From NCBI RefSeq assembly GCF_041276405.1, contig NZ_JBGGGT010000002.1, forward strand, positions 1,277,001 through 1,341,000: a stretch of DNA of 64,000 nucleotides, written 5' to 3'. The position numbers and the translations under genes are program-made. Positions 32,341 through 42,174 of this stretch are shown one piece after another. Source of the DNA: Microvirga sp. TS319. Lineage in GTDB: Bacteria; Pseudomonadota; Alphaproteobacteria; Rhizobiales; Beijerinckiaceae. Numbering within the stretch: position 1 is the stretch's first letter; every line of letters begins with the position of its first letter. The notes under the pieces are model-generated. The model ran no database searches and was not told the DNA's origin. It worked only from the letters and a program-made list of their open reading frames with translations.

Positions 32341-32849
32341 CGATTCCGCTCATCCTCGTTGTCGCCGTTGCCGAGAACGGCGCGATCGGGCGCGACAACC
32401 AGCTTCTCTGGCGCCTCAGAACCGATCTCAAGCGCTTTCGCGAGCTCACGATGGGCAAGCCCATGATCATGGGCCGCAAGACCTACCAGTCCATCGGCAA
32501 GCCTCTTCCGGGCCGGGAGACCATCGTCCTGACGCGCGACGACGGCTTTTCCGCATCCGGAGTCCACGTCGCCCACAGCTGGGACGAGGCCGTGGCGAAG
32601 GGGGAGGGGATCGCCGGAAGAATGGGAGCCGATGCCGTTGCGGTGGTCGGCGGAGCCGAGATCTACAGGATCGCCCTGCCGCATGTGGAGACGATTTACC
32701 TGACGGAGGTCGCGACGGCTCCGGAGGGAGACGCCTTCTTTCCTCCGGTCGACCGAACACGCTTTCGTGAAGTCGCCCGGATTTCCCACCCCAAAAGCCC
32801 GGATGACGAGCACCCGTTTACCTTTATTGACTTCCAGAGGCGTCGCTGA
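32337..32849 (+). CDS. folA: dihydrofolate reductase
   Basis: FolA reduces dihydrofolate with NADPH and closes the cycle opened by thymidylate synthase. The 170-residue protein has the N-terminal AVAENGAIGRDNQLLWRL block with the active-site region, the GRKTYQSIGKPLPGR motif and the VVGGAEIYRIALP nucleotide-binding loop. The ATG overlaps the acetyltransferase stop codon. Confidence 0.96.
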   Translation: MTIPLILVVAVAENGAIGRDNQLLWRLRTDLKRFRELTMGKPMIMGRKTYQSIGKPLPGRETIVLTRDDGFSASGVHVAHSWDEAVAKGEGIAGRMGADAVAVVGGAEIYRIALPHVETIYLTEVATAPEGDAFFPPVDRTRFREVARISHPKSPDDEHPFTFIDFQRRR

Positions 32850-32988
32850 CCGGCATTCAGGTTGACGAACGCCTTTTGAAACCCCAATTCGCAGGCTTGA
32901 CAGGCGGAAGAGGCTAAACCCAAAAACCGTCTAATAGTTTCCCTTCGGCTTTCCAGGCCGGCTTTGTCAGAGTGAGGAATGGCATCCT

Positions 32989-34149
32989 ATGCCTTGGAGT
33001 AACCAAAGCGGCGGCGGTGGCCCCTGGGGGCAGCGTGGCGGATCAGGCGGCGGCAAGAGCCCATGGGGTTCCGGCGGGTCGCAGGGCAATGGTAATCCCC
33101 CCGACCTGGAGGATATTCTGCGCCGCAGCCAGGACCGTCTCAGGGACTTCATCCCCGGCGGCTCCATGGGCGGCAAGGGTCTTATCCTTCTCGTTCTGGC
33201 CGTCATCGCCATCTGGCTTCTGACCGGGTTCTATACGGTGCGGCCCAACGAGGTCGGCATCAACATGGTCTTCGGAAAATACAGCAGCACCAGCGGCGAG
33301 GGCCTGCGGTACAATTATCCCTATCCGATCGGCCGGGTGATCAAGCCCAACGTGACGGCGCAGCAGCGGGTCGAGGTCGGCTATCGCTCCACGGCCACGG
33401 GCCAGGGACGCGCCCGCGACGTGATCGAGGAAAGCCTGATGCTGACCGGCGACGAGAACATCGTCGATATCGATTTCGATGCGGTCTGGCAGATCAATCC
33501 CGCGCGTCCTCAGGACTATGTCTTCAACCTGCAGAACCCCGACGGCACCATCAAGTCCGTGGCCGAAAGCGCCATGCGCGAGGTGATCGGCCGCCGCAAC
33601 ATCCAGGCCATTCTCACCACTGAGCAGGCGAACATCGCCCAGGAAGTCCGCCAGATCATGCAGAAGGCGCTCGATGCCTATGGTGCGGGCGTGCTCATCA
33701 ACGTGGTGCAGCTTCAGGCGGCCCGTCCGCCGGCCGACGTCCAGCAGGCCTTCTACGACGTGAACGCCGCCCAGCAGGACGCCGTGCGCGTGCAGAACGA
33801 AGCGTCCGCCTATGCCAGCCGAATCGTTCCCGAGGCGCGCGGCGACGCGGCCCGCACGGTCCAGCAGGCCGAAGCGTACCGTGAGCAGTCCGTGGCGGAT
33901 GCCACCGGTCAGGCCGCGCGTTTCCGTCAGGTTTACGAGGAATACCGCAAGGCTCCCGACGTGAGCCGCGAGCGCATCTTCCTCGAGACCATGGAGCGCG
34001 TCTTCGGCGGTGCGGACAAGATCATCGTCGATCAGAAGGGACAGGGGGTCGTGCCTTTCCTGCCGCTCAATCAGATGCCGCAATCCCAGAGCAACGCCGC
34101 AGGCGCTCAGGGCAACAATCAGAACAACAATCAGGGGGCTACGCGATGA
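32989..34149 (+). CDS. hflK: FtsH protease modulator HflK
   Basis: HflK with HflC forms the membrane complex that encloses and modulates the FtsH protease. The 386-residue protein has a Gly/Ser/Asn-rich N-terminus, one membrane segment (LILLVLAVIAIWLLTGFYTV), then an SPFH/band-7 domain (about 85-280) and a Gln/Asn-rich end. It overlaps hflC by four bases (ATGA). Confidence 0.95.
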   Translation: MPWSNQSGGGGPWGQRGGSGGGKSPWGSGGSQGNGNPPDLEDILRRSQDRLRDFIPGGSMGGKGLILLVLAVIAIWLLTGFYTVRPNEVGINMVFGKYSSTSGEGLRYNYPYPIGRVIKPNVTAQQRVEVGYRSTATGQGRARDVIEESLMLTGDENIVDIDFDAVWQINPARPQDYVFNLQNPDGTIKSVAESAMREVIGRRNIQAILTTEQANIAQEVRQIMQKALDAYGAGVLINVVQLQAARPPADVQQAFYDVNAAQQDAVRVQNEASAYASRIVPEARGDAARTVQQAEAYREQSVADATGQAARFRQVYEEYRKAPDVSRERIFLETMERVFGGADKIIVDQKGQGVVPFLPLNQMPQSQSNAAGAQGNNQNNNQGATR

Positions 34150-35066
34150 ATAACTCCGTCCTTCGCACAGGTCTTCTGATCCTTCTGGCCGTAGTGGCGA
34201 TCGTCCTCTACAGCGCGACCTTTATCGTTCAGCAGACGCAATATGCGCTCGTGCTGCGCTTCGGCGCGGTGCAATCCGCGATCTCGGAGCCGGGCCTGAA
34301 GTTCAAGATGCCGCTGGTCGACAACGTGACCTATTTCGAGAAGCGGGTTCTCGATCTCGATCTGCCGGTGCAGACCCTTCTCTCGGCCGACCGGCAGAAC
34401 CTCGAGGTCGACGCCTTCACCCGCTATCGCATCATCGACCCGCTGCGCTTCTACCAGGCTGTCGGCACCATCTCCCTCGCCAATCAGCGCCTGCAGAGCT
34501 TCACCAACTCGGCCATGCGCAACATTCTGGCCAGCGCCTCGCGCGACGCCATCGTGCGGACCGAGCGTCCGCAGCTGATGGAGCGCATTCAAGCCGACGT
34601 GAACCGGCAGGCCGCCAGCCTCGGCATCGAGATGATCGACGTGCGGCTCACCCGCGTCGACCTGCCCAACGCCAACAGCCAGGCGGTTTATCAGCGCATG
34701 CGCACCGAGCGTGAGCGCGAGGCGGCGGACCTTCGGGCGAACGGCAACCAGCAGGCGCAGACCATCCGGGCCCGAGCCGAGCGCGACGCGACGGTCATTC
34801 GCGCCGAAGCGAACCAGAAGGCCGAGGAGCTGCGCGGTGAGGGCGATGCCAACCGCAACCGGATCCTGGCCGAAGCCTTCGGCCAGGATCCCGAGTTCTT
34901 CAGCTTCTATCGCTCCATGCAGGCCTATGAGGCGAGCATGAAGGGAACCGGGACACGCCTGGTTCTGAGCCCCGACTCGGAGTTCTTCCGCTACTTCAAC
35001 GGGCCCTCCGGGCACAATGGTGGCGCTTCCTCAACCCCGGCTCCCCAGCCGGCTCCCGCACAGTGA
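34146..35066 (+). CDS. hflC: FtsH protease modulator HflC
   Basis: The partner of HflK. The 306-residue protein has an N-terminal membrane anchor (LRTGLLILLAVVAIVLYSAT), the band-7 domain starting FIVQQTQYALVLRFGAVQ, and the C-terminal TRLVLSPDSEFFRYF. A proline/alanine-rich tail ends it. Translationally coupled to hflK. The small DUF2065 gene follows by six bases. Confidence 0.95.
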   Translation: MNNSVLRTGLLILLAVVAIVLYSATFIVQQTQYALVLRFGAVQSAISEPGLKFKMPLVDNVTYFEKRVLDLDLPVQTLLSADRQNLEVDAFTRYRIIDPLRFYQAVGTISLANQRLQSFTNSAMRNILASASRDAIVRTERPQLMERIQADVNRQAASLGIEMIDVRLTRVDLPNANSQAVYQRMRTEREREAADLRANGNQQAQTIRARAERDATVIRAEANQKAEELRGEGDANRNRILAEAFGQDPEFFSFYRSMQAYEASMKGTGTRLVLSPDSEFFRYFNGPSGHNGGASSTPAPQPAPAQ

Positions 35067-35072
35067 GAGCTG

Positions 35073-35270
35073 ATGTTGGACTTGATTGCAGCCCTCGGCC
35101 TCGCTCTCGCGGTCGAGGGCATTTTGTTTGCGGCCTTCCCGGACGGCATGCGTCGCGCCATGTATGAAGCCGCCCATAGCCCGAGCGAGCGGATGCGGCT
35201 CGTCGGCATCGTTTCGGCCTTCATCGGTCTCGCCATCATCTGGCTGGTGCGATGGTTCGGCTCGGCCTAG
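35073..35270 (+). CDS. DUF2065 family membrane protein, 65 aa
   Basis: A tiny inner membrane protein with two hydrophobic segments (LIAALGLALAVEGILFAAFP and LVGIVSAFIGLAIIWLVRW) separated by a basic loop, matching DUF2065 (E. coli YjeT), which is found next to hflKC in many proteobacteria. It starts six bases after hflC. Its TAG stop is the TAG of the CTAG that begins the following repeat element. Confidence 0.88.
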   Translation: MLDLIAALGLALAVEGILFAAFPDGMRRAMYEAAHSPSERMRLVGIVSAFIGLAIIWLVRWFGSA

Positions 35271-35432
35271 AGTATCGAACGCAAAGGCGGGAACCGGGTT
35301 TGCGTGAGAAGATGCTCGAGACCATAGACTGACTGCATCGGACGGGGGCCACTTTTCCGCACGATGCTTCCACCGAGAGGAGCGCATCGTTCCTGCGAAA
35401 AACCGGATCCACTTTTCCGCACGATGCGCTAG
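35267..35432. repeat. composite CTAG-family element (type 1 fragment joined to type 2 half)
   Basis: CTAG at 35267-35270 begins a type 1 left half (AGTATCGAACGC...AAGATGCTCGAG); it breaks off near 35347 and continues as GGGGGCCACTTTTCCGCACG and a complete right type 2 half ending in CTAG at 35429-35432. It looks like recombination or a deletion between neighbouring copies. It supplies the stop codon of the DUF2065 gene. Confidence 0.75.
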
Positions 35433-35515
35433 GGCCAAGCTTCTGCCGCATTCGCAGCTTGAATGACGGGCTGGAACGACAATCTATTATGCCATTCTCC
35501 AAGAGAGGGTTCTCG

Positions 35516-37159
35516 ATGTCTCAAGCCACGAAAGCGCTGGCGCTCTCCGCAAAAGCGCGGGACCCGGAAGTGGATTCCACTTTCGGGGCAAATCCGATGC
35601 TCTCGCCCGATCACGGGTGCATCGTCGGTGCGGATCCTGCGGGCCGGGCTGGCGAAAACCGGCCCCATTTGTCCGGACAATACGCCAAGGCGCCGTCCGG
35701 GCGTCCCCTGCGCCGTCTGGCCGCATCCTTCTTCGCCGTCATGACGTTCGTCGCCGTGGCGATGCCGATTCCGTCTTATGCCCGCTCGGCTCCGGAATCC
35801 TTCGCGGATCTGGCCGACGAGGTCACAGGGGCCGTGGTCAATATCTCGGCCTCGACCACCGTCGAAGCCCGCAACCGCACCCTGCCGCAACTGCCGCCCG
35901 GAACCCCGTTCGAGGATCTCTTCGAGGAGTTCTTCAACCGGCGCGGTCAGGGCAACGGCGAGAATACGCCTCCGCGTCCGCGCAGCTCCAATTCCCTGGG
36001 CTCCGGCTTCGTGATCGATCCGTCGGGCATCGTGGTCACCAACAACCACGTCATCGGCGACGCCAACGACATCAGCGTCATCTTTTCCGACGGCACGCGT
36101 CTCAAGGCGGAGATCGTAGGCAAGGATTCGAAGGTCGATCTCGCGGTGCTGCGCGTGAAGCCCGACAAGCCGCTCAAGGCCGTGAAGTTCGGGGATTCGG
36201 AATCCCTTCGCCCCGGCGACTGGGTCATGGCCATCGGCAATCCGTTCGGCCTCGGCGGCTCCGTGACGGCAGGCATCGTGTCGGCGCGCGGCCGAAACAT
36301 CGAGTCCGGCCCCTATGACAACTACATCCAGACCGACGCGGCCATCAACAAAGGCAATTCCGGCGGGCCGCTGTTCAATATGAACGGCGAGGTCATCGGC
36401 ATCAATACGGCCATCCTCTCGCCCACCGGCGGCTCGGTCGGCATCGGTTTCGCGGTTCCCGCCTCGACGGCCGCGCCGGTGATCGAGCAGCTGCGCCAGT
36501 TCGGCGAAACCCGCCGGGGATGGCTCGGCGTGCGCATCCAGAACGTCGACGATGCCACGGCGGAAGCCCTCAGCCTCGGGAGCGCCCGCGGGGCTCTGAT
36601 CGCGGGCGTGGACGAGAAAGGCCCCGCCAAGCCCGCCGGGCTCGATGTCGGCGACGTGATCGTCAAGTTCGACGGCAAGGATGTGAAGGATTCCCGCGAC
36701 CTGCCGCGGATCGTGGCTTCCACGCCCGTGGGCAAGGAGGTCGACGTGGCGATCGTCCGCAAGGGCCAGGAGATGACCAAGAAGGTGACCCTGGGCCGCC
36801 TGGAGGACGGGGAGAAGCAGGCGAACCTGCAGCAGCCTTCCGGCGAGCCCCCGACCGTCACCCGTCAGGCGCTCGGCCTGAGCATGTCCGGCATGACCGA
36901 CGACTTGCGCCGTCGCTACAGCCTGAAGGACGACCTGAAGGGCGTCGTGATCACCAAGGTCGACCCCAACTCTTCGGCGTCCGACAAGCGGATCCAGGCC
37001 GGCGAGGTGATCGTGGAGGTCAATCAGGAGCCCGTGACGAGCCCGGCGGACGTGACCAAGAAGATCGACGATCTCAAGGGACAGGGACGGAAATCCGCTC
37101 TTCTCCTGGTCTCGAACGCGCAGGGCGAAGTGCGCTTCGTGGCCCTATCGATCGAGTAA
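35516..37159 (+). CDS. degP: Do family serine endopeptidase (DegP/MucD type)
   Basis: A periplasmic HtrA-type protease and chaperone. From ATG 35516 (after AAGAGAGGG) the protein has 547 residues. The catalytic triad is visible: His near 179 (VVTNNHVIG), Asp near 208 (DSKVDLAVL) and Ser near 282 (NKGNSGGPLF). Two PDZ domains follow (about 330-420 and 450-540). The signal peptide RRLAASFFAVMTFVAVAMPI (cleavage SYA|RS) begins only near residue 65, because a repeat element lies in frame in the leader. ATG 35489 is an alternative start. Stress-induced regulation is usual for the family but no site is seen. Confidence 0.94.
   Translation: MSQATKALALSAKARDPEVDSTFGANPMLSPDHGCIVGADPAGRAGENRPHLSGQYAKAPSGRPLRRLAASFFAVMTFVAVAMPIPSYARSAPESFADLADEVTGAVVNISASTTVEARNRTLPQLPPGTPFEDLFEEFFNRRGQGNGENTPPRPRSSNSLGSGFVIDPSGIVVTNNHVIGDANDISVIFSDGTRLKAEIVGKDSKVDLAVLRVKPDKPLKAVKFGDSESLRPGDWVMAIGNPFGLGGSVTAGIVSARGRNIESGPYDNYIQTDAAINKGNSGGPLFNMNGEVIGINTAILSPTGGSVGIGFAVPASTAAPVIEQLRQFGETRRGWLGVRIQNVDDATAEALSLGSARGALIAGVDEKGPAKPAGLDVGDVIVKFDGKDVKDSRDLPRIVASTPVGKEVDVAIVRKGQEMTKKVTLGRLEDGEKQANLQQPSGEPPTVTRQALGLSMSGMTDDLRRRYSLKDDLKGVVITKVDPNSSASDKRIQAGEVIVEVNQEPVTSPADVTKKIDDLKGQGRKSALLLVSNAQGEVRFVALSIE
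35545..35689 (+). repeat. CTAG-family type 2 element within the degP leader
   Basis: The bases align along their length with the 141-bp type 2 element: AAGTGGATTCCACTTTCGGG, then ATCCGATGCTC, TGCATCGT, GGATCCTGCGGGCC, GCGAAAACCGG and a degenerate end TACGCCAAG in place of ATGCGCTAG. It stays open in the degP frame and encodes about 45 residues (from ARDPEVDSTF to HLSGQYAK) that lie before the signal peptide. It is more diverged from the consensus than the intergenic copies. Confidence 0.8.
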
Positions 37160-37174
37160 TCATCGTGGAATCGA

Positions 37175-37203
37175 GAAAAGGCGGCTTCGGCCGCCTTTTC
37201 TTT
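37175..37203 (+). terminator. rho-independent terminator of degP
   Basis: AAAAGGCGGC, loop TTCG, GCCGCCTTTT, then TCTTT, 16 bases after the degP stop. The GC-rich stem with T-run is typical. Confidence 0.88.
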
Positions 37204-37325
37204 GAATGCCGCGTTCTGAATAAAGAACGTTTTGGTTGACATAGCGTCCTTCTTGGAGGCATCTGGGCTCATCTTCCCTCACCGCGGGCCGCCGCCACGG
37301 CTCGTGGATTCAGCGACGAATTCCG

Positions 37326-39287
37326 ATGACCCAGAACGTTTTTCCCGTCCCGGCCAGCCTTCAGGCCTCCGCCCATGTCGATGCGGAAAGCTATGAGCGG
37401 CTCTACCGGCAATCCATCGACGACCCGGAGGGTTTTTGGCGCGAGCAGGCGCAGATCCTCGACTGGATGAAGCCGTTCACGCAGGTCAAGTCCACCCGTT
37501 ACACGCCTGAGGACGTCACCATCGAATGGTTCGCCGACGGGCGCCTGAACGCGTCCTATAACTGCCTGGACCGTCATGCCGAGGCTCGCCCGAACGATGC
37601 GGCGATCCTGTGGGAGGGCGATACGCCCGGCGAGACGAAGCGGATCACCTGGGGCGAGCTCCATCGCGAGGTGTCCCGGCTTGCCAATGCGCTGACCAAG
37701 CTCGGCGTGAAGAAAGGCGATTTCGTCAGCATCTATCTGCCCGTCGTTCATCAATCGATTGCCGCGATGCTCGCCTGCGCGCGCATCGGCGCGGTTCATT
37801 CCGTGGTGTTCAGCGGCTTCTCGTCGGAGGCGCTCGCGGGGCGCATCGAGGATTGCCGGTCACGGGTCCTGATCACCGCCGACGAGGGCATGCGCGGCGG
37901 CAAATACGTGCCCCTGAAGAAGAATGCGGACGCGGCCCTGGAGAAGCTCCCCTTCGTCGAGCATGTTCTGGTGGTTCGCCGCACCGGACGCGAGGTCCCG
38001 ATGGAGGCCGGGCGCGACCGCTGGTACGACGAGGCTTTGGCCGAAGTGCCGGAGGTCTGCCCCCCCGTCGCGATCGGCGCGGAGGATCCTCTCTTCGTGC
38101 TCTACACGTCCGGGTCCACAGGCAAGCCGAAGGGCATGCTCCACACGACGGGCGGCTATCTCGTCCACGCGGCCGCGAGCTTCCGGGCCATGTTCGACTA
38201 CCATCCTGGCGACATCCATTTCTGCACGGCGGACGTGGGCTGGGTGACGGCGCACACCTATCTGGTCTACGGCCCGCTCGCCAACGGCGCTACCATCGTG
38301 CTGTTCGAGGGCGTGCCCACATGGCCTGACGCGTCGCGGTGGTGGCAGATCGTCGAGCAGTACAAGGTCAACATCTTCTACACCGCGCCGACGGCCATCC
38401 GCTCGCTGATGCGCGAAGGCGAGGGACCCGTGCGCAAGCACGACCTGTCGTCGCTCAAGATCATGGGCTCCGTGGGAGAGCCCATCAATCCCGAGGCATG
38501 GCTGTGGTATCGCGACGTGATCGGAGGCGGCCGCTGCCCCATCGTCGACACCTACTGGCAGACGGAGACGGGCGCGGTGCTCCTGTGCCCGCTGCCGGGC
38601 GCGACGGCCCTGAAGCCCGGCTCGGCGACCAAGCCGTTCTTCGGCGTGCGTCCCGCGCTCATCGGCAGCGACGGCGCGATCGTCGACGGCGAGGGAGCCG
38701 GCAGCCTGTGCTTTGCCGATTCCTGGCCGGGTCAGGCCCGCACGATCCTCGGGGACCGGGAGCGTTTTATGAAGACCTACTTCAGCGCCTATCCCGGATA
38801 CTACTTCACGGGCGACGGCGCGCGACGCGATGCGGATGGCGACTACTGGATCACGGGGCGTCTGGACGACGTCATCAACGTGTCAGGCCATCGGCTCGGG
38901 ACGGTGGAGGTCGAGGCGGCTCTGGCCTCGCATCCCTCGGTGGCGGAGGCCGCCGTCGTGGGCGTCCCGCACGAGATCAAGGGGCAGGGCATCTTTGCCT
39001 TCGTGACCCTGAAGGAGGGCGTCACCGAGAGCGCGGAGCTGCAGCGCGAGCTGATCCAGGCCGTGCGCACCCGTATCGGCCCCATCGCCACGCCGGATCG
39101 GATCGAGTGGGCCGCGCAACTGCCGAAGAACCGTTCGGGCAAGATCCTGCGGCGGATTCTCACGCGCATCGCGGCGGGCGACTTCGAGAACCACGGCGAC
39201 ACCACCACCGTGGCGGATCCCGCCGTGGTCGCGGCGATCGTCGGGCGCATGCAGGCCCAGGCTCAGGCCCAGCCCCAAGGCGTTTGA
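37326..39287 (+). CDS. acs: acetyl-CoA synthetase
   Basis: Acs activates acetate to acetyl-CoA through acetyl-AMP. The 653-residue protein has the AMP-binding P-loop YTSGSTGKPKG, the DTYWQTETG block, TGDGARRDADGDYWITGRLDD and the C-terminal catalytic-lysine motif KNRSGKILRRIL, where lysine acetylation controls activity in many bacteria. Length is standard. It stands alone between degP and serB. Confidence 0.96.
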   Translation: MTQNVFPVPASLQASAHVDAESYERLYRQSIDDPEGFWREQAQILDWMKPFTQVKSTRYTPEDVTIEWFADGRLNASYNCLDRHAEARPNDAAILWEGDTPGETKRITWGELHREVSRLANALTKLGVKKGDFVSIYLPVVHQSIAAMLACARIGAVHSVVFSGFSSEALAGRIEDCRSRVLITADEGMRGGKYVPLKKNADAALEKLPFVEHVLVVRRTGREVPMEAGRDRWYDEALAEVPEVCPPVAIGAEDPLFVLYTSGSTGKPKGMLHTTGGYLVHAAASFRAMFDYHPGDIHFCTADVGWVTAHTYLVYGPLANGATIVLFEGVPTWPDASRWWQIVEQYKVNIFYTAPTAIRSLMREGEGPVRKHDLSSLKIMGSVGEPINPEAWLWYRDVIGGGRCPIVDTYWQTETGAVLLCPLPGATALKPGSATKPFFGVRPALIGSDGAIVDGEGAGSLCFADSWPGQARTILGDRERFMKTYFSAYPGYYFTGDGARRDADGDYWITGRLDDVINVSGHRLGTVEVEAALASHPSVAEAAVVGVPHEIKGQGIFAFVTLKEGVTESAELQRELIQAVRTRIGPIATPDRIEWAAQLPKNRSGKILRRILTRIAAGDFENHGDTTTVADPAVVAAIVGRMQAQAQAQPQGV

Positions 39288-39329
39288 GGCGCCCGCTGTC
39301 GTTCCGGGATGGACCGGTCCGTTGCGGCG

Positions 39330-40244
39330 TCAGACGGATGGTGCAACGATCTCCTCGGCGCGATAGCCCTGCACATAGAGCAGAGCCGTCAGATCCGCAT
39401 GATCGATCCGGGCATGGGCGGCGGCAGCCACCGCGGGCTTCGCGCGGTAGGCGACGCCGAGGCCCGCTTCTCCCAGCATGGCGAGGTCGTTGGCGCCGTC
39501 GCCGACCGCCATCGTCTCGTGATGCGCGAGGTTGAGGCGGGAACGCACTTCGACGAGGGTCGCGAGTTTCGCCTCGCGGCCGAGGATCGGCTCCTCGACG
39601 AGGCCGGCGAGCTTTTCGCCGTCAAGGATCAGGTGATTGGAACGGTCCTCGTTGAAGCCGATCTTCGAGCCGATGGGCCCGGTGAACAGGGTGAAGCCCC
39701 CGGAGACCAGGCAGGCATAGCCGCCATTCGCCCGGATGGTCCGAACGAGCGACGGGCCGCCGGGGGTCAGGGTGATGCGCTTCTCGATGATCTCGTCCAC
39801 CACGCCGACCGGCAGGTTCTTCAGCAAGGCAACCCGCTCGCGCAGGGCAGGCTCGAAGGCGATCTCGCCGCGCATGGCGCGCTCGGTAATCTCCGATACC
39901 TCCGCCTTGAGCCCCACGTAATCGGCCAGTTCATCGATGCATTCCTGCCCGATCATGGTCGAGTCCATGTCTGCCAGAAACAGCCGCTTGCGGCGGGTGC
40001 CGAGGGGCTGCACGACGATGTCGACGGGCTGACCTTCAAGGGCCTTGCGCAGGGAGGCTTCGACGGTTCCGGGCTCGGCCGAGGAGGGGAGGATCAGGTC
40101 CGCGGCGATTCCCCTTGCCAGGACGGTGCGTTCGGCCTCATGTCCCAGCGCGCCTGCCGCTTCCGCCACGAGGTCGTCGGTGACGACGGGCTTGGCGGGA
40201 TTGGCGACCAGGGTTGCGACGAGAGGGACTTGAGAAGACGCCAT
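39330..40244 (-). CDS. serB: phosphoserine phosphatase
   Basis: SerB makes serine from phosphoserine. The 304-residue HAD-superfamily protein has the nucleophile motif [17 protein letters not shown] (first Asp is the nucleophile), the motif II serine in [13 protein letters not shown], the motif III lysine region and motif [13 protein letters not shown]. The first 80 residues are an ACT-like regulatory domain. It is divergent from miaA, the starts being about 15 bases apart. Confidence 0.94.
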   Translation of the reverse strand: MASSQVPLVATLVANPAKPVVTDDLVAEAAGALGHEAERTVLARGIAADLILPSSAEPGTVEASLRKALEGQPVDIVVQPLGTRRKRLFLADMDSTMIGQECIDELADYVGLKAEVSEITERAMRGEIAFEPALRERVALLKNLPVGVVDEIIEKRITLTPGGPSLVRTIRANGGYACLVSGGFTLFTGPIGSKIGFNEDRSNHLILDGEKLAGLVEEPILGREAKLATLVEVRSRLNLAHHETMAVGDGANDLAMLGEAGLGVAYRAKPAVAAAAHARIDHADLTALLYVQGYRAEEIVAPSV

Positions 40245-40259
40245 GGGGAGACCGGACCG

Positions 40260-41210
40260 GTGAGTGACGGGGAGATCGGAGCGGTTCTCATTGCAGGACC
40301 GACCGCATCAGGCAAGTCCGCTTTGGGCATCAAACTGGCGCAGGCCCTCGGTGGCGTGGTGATCAACGCCGATTCCATGCAGGTCTATCGCGACCTGCGG
40401 GTGATCACGGCCCGTCCGACGCCGGAGGACGAGGCCGAGGCGCCGCACCGCCTCTACGGCCACGTGGATGCCGCCGTGAACTTCTCCGTCGGGCGCTATG
40501 TGGCCGATGCCGTCGGCGTTCTCCGGGAGATCCGGGGCCACAAGCTGCCGATCTTCGTGGGCGGGACCGGGCTCTACTTCAAGGCCTTGACCGAGGGGCT
40601 GTCCGACATCCCTCCCGTTCCGGAAGCCATCCGGGACGAGGTGCGGCGGGAGAGCGAGGGGCTGGAAACCCCGGAGCTGCATCGCCTCCTCGTCGGGCGC
40701 GATCCGGAAACGGCCCGGACCCTGCGCCCCTCCGACCGGCTGCGGGTGCAGCGTGCCTTGGAAATCTTCGCGGCCACGGGCCGGCCTCTCGTCTCCTTCC
40801 ATGGGGCGCGTCAGCCGGGTCCCCTGGACGGCGTGCCGGTCGTCAAGGTCTTCCTGGCGCCGGAGCGCGAGGAATTGCGCCTGCGCATCGACCGGCGATT
40901 TCTCGCCATGATGGAGCAGGGCGCTCTCGAAGAGGTCAGGGCTCTGGGCGCGCGAAACCTCGATCCCATGCTTCCCGCCATGCGGGCCCATGGCGTTCCG
41001 GGCCTCCTGGCCCATCTGCGGGGTGAGATCCCGCTCGACGAGGCCGTTGCCCGGGGGCAGGGCGACACGCGCCGGTACGCCAAGCGCCAGTTCACCTGGT
41101 TCCGACATCAGCTGCCGGACTGGCGATGGGCGGCGCCGGACGAGGGTTTCGAAGCCGTCATGGCCGCGTTCAATGCGCAGGGGCGCCTGCATACATCTGA
41201 TAGAACGTGA
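40260..41210 (+). CDS. miaA: tRNA dimethylallyltransferase
   Basis: MiaA isopentenylates A37 of tRNAs that read codons beginning with U. From GTG 40260 the protein has 316 residues, with the P-loop [16 protein letters not shown], the [12 protein letters not shown] block, the [10 protein letters not shown] motif and the end block [12 protein letters not shown]. The GTG start places the P-loop 11 residues in. Its 3' end overlaps the convergent DUF155 gene by 41 bases. Confidence 0.94.
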   Translation: MSDGEIGAVLIAGPTASGKSALGIKLAQALGGVVINADSMQVYRDLRVITARPTPEDEAEAPHRLYGHVDAAVNFSVGRYVADAVGVLREIRGHKLPIFVGGTGLYFKALTEGLSDIPPVPEAIRDEVRRESEGLETPELHRLLVGRDPETARTLRPSDRLRVQRALEIFAATGRPLVSFHGARQPGPLDGVPVVKVFLAPEREELRLRIDRRFLAMMEQGALEEVRALGARNLDPMLPAMRAHGVPGLLAHLRGEIPLDEAVARGQGDTRRYAKRQFTWFRHQLPDWRWAAPDEGFEAVMAAFNAQGRLHTSDRT

Positions 41211-42003
41211 TGAAGATCTCGAAGAGGATCAGGAGGACGATGATGAGTTCGAGGCGGAGCGAACGCTCCGTGTCGATGATGTCGGTCAGCGCCTGCGCGG
41301 TATCCCCCAACACCTCGAGCTTGCGGTGGAGCGCGGCGGCACGCTCCTTCAGCTCGTATTCGTCCTCCAGCCGCGCATAGAGACGCTCGAGGTCCGGCCG
41401 GTCCCACAGCACGTCGGGCTTGTCCTCCACGGCCACGCGACCGGACATGCGCTGGCGGACAAGAAGGGCTTGGCCGACCTGCTTCAGGATCTTGCGGCGA
41501 TCGCTCGGCCGGCGGCCATTGGCCGCGACGTGCTGGACCGAAGGCTCCACCAACTCGAACGCGGCGGTGGCTTCCCGTTCGTCACGGGCCAGGGTGGCGC
41601 TCTTGGAGAGAGCGTCGGCAATGACGATGAGGCGCTCCGTGGAGAGCTTCTTGAGGTAGATCGGCCCGCCGGGCGGGATCTGGTCGTCCCGGTCGGGGGA
41701 GATCTCGATGATTGCGGTCTCCTCCTCGTGGCGCGAGAACTCGCCCTGGATGCGCTGCCGCAGGCCACGGATGACCTCATCCTCCTCGAGCGGGGTCAGG
41801 CCCACGAGCACGGCCACGCCGTAGCGGAACAAGGCCACGAAGCCGTCCTGGCCGGCCCGGAAGGCGAGGGGCGTGGCGGAGAGCACGTCGCTGCGCTCCA
41901 GTCCGGCCACATCGAGGCGATCCCCTAAAAGCAGGGCGCGGGCGGTCAGCCGCTGGTTTTGCATGGGAATGCCGGTGGAAGAGATCGTGTCGGTCATCGT
42001 CAT
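41170..42003 (-). CDS. RMD1/DUF155 family protein
   Basis: A 277-residue protein resembling yeast Rmd1 and DUF155 proteins: soluble N-terminal domain ([18 protein letters not shown] to [20 protein letters not shown]) and one C-terminal membrane segment ([20 protein letters not shown]) preceded by a coiled coil. A tail-anchored orientation is likely. In eukaryotes the family acts at mitochondria; the bacterial role is unknown. It overlaps the 3' end of miaA. Confidence 0.8.
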   Translation of the reverse strand: MTMTDTISSTGIPMQNQRLTARALLLGDRLDVAGLERSDVLSATPLAFRAGQDGFVALFRYGVAVLVGLTPLEEDEVIRGLRQRIQGEFSRHEEETAIIEISPDRDDQIPPGGPIYLKKLSTERLIVIADALSKSATLARDEREATAAFELVEPSVQHVAANGRRPSDRRKILKQVGQALLVRQRMSGRVAVEDKPDVLWDRPDLERLYARLEDEYELKERAAALHRKLEVLGDTAQALTDIIDTERSLRLELIIVLLILFEIFITFYQMYAGAPAH

Positions 42004-42062
42004 ACGACTAAAATAGGACGGGGAGCGGAAAAGCTAAGCCTGGCGAGGCTAATGTACACCGC

Positions 42063-42091
42063 TTGACCGAAAGAATGGGATCGGCTAGCGT
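42063..42091 (+). promoter_or_regulatory. candidate promoter of the ilvB leader
   Basis: TTGACC at 42063-42068 and TAGCGT at 42086-42091 with a 17-base gap, 33 bases before the leader peptide ATG. The -35 is good; the -10 is weak. Confidence 0.35.
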
Positions 42092-42123
42092 CCTGCGCAA
42101 CTTTTGAACCGAGAGCTGCCCAA

Positions 42124-42174
42124 ATGCGCAAGCTTATTCTCGTAGTACGAGCGCCATCGACGGAGCGGGATTGA
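42124..42174 (+). CDS. ilvB leader peptide
   Basis: A 16-codon frame, MRKLILVVRAPSTERD, followed by TGA. It carries the run Leu-Ile-Leu-Val-Val, the three amino acids made by the downstream pathway. Translation speed at these codons would decide whether the terminator at 42200 forms. It is followed by a stem and a U-run terminator, the classical attenuator layout. The peptide itself probably has no function. Confidence 0.82.
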   Translation: MRKLILVVRAPSTERD

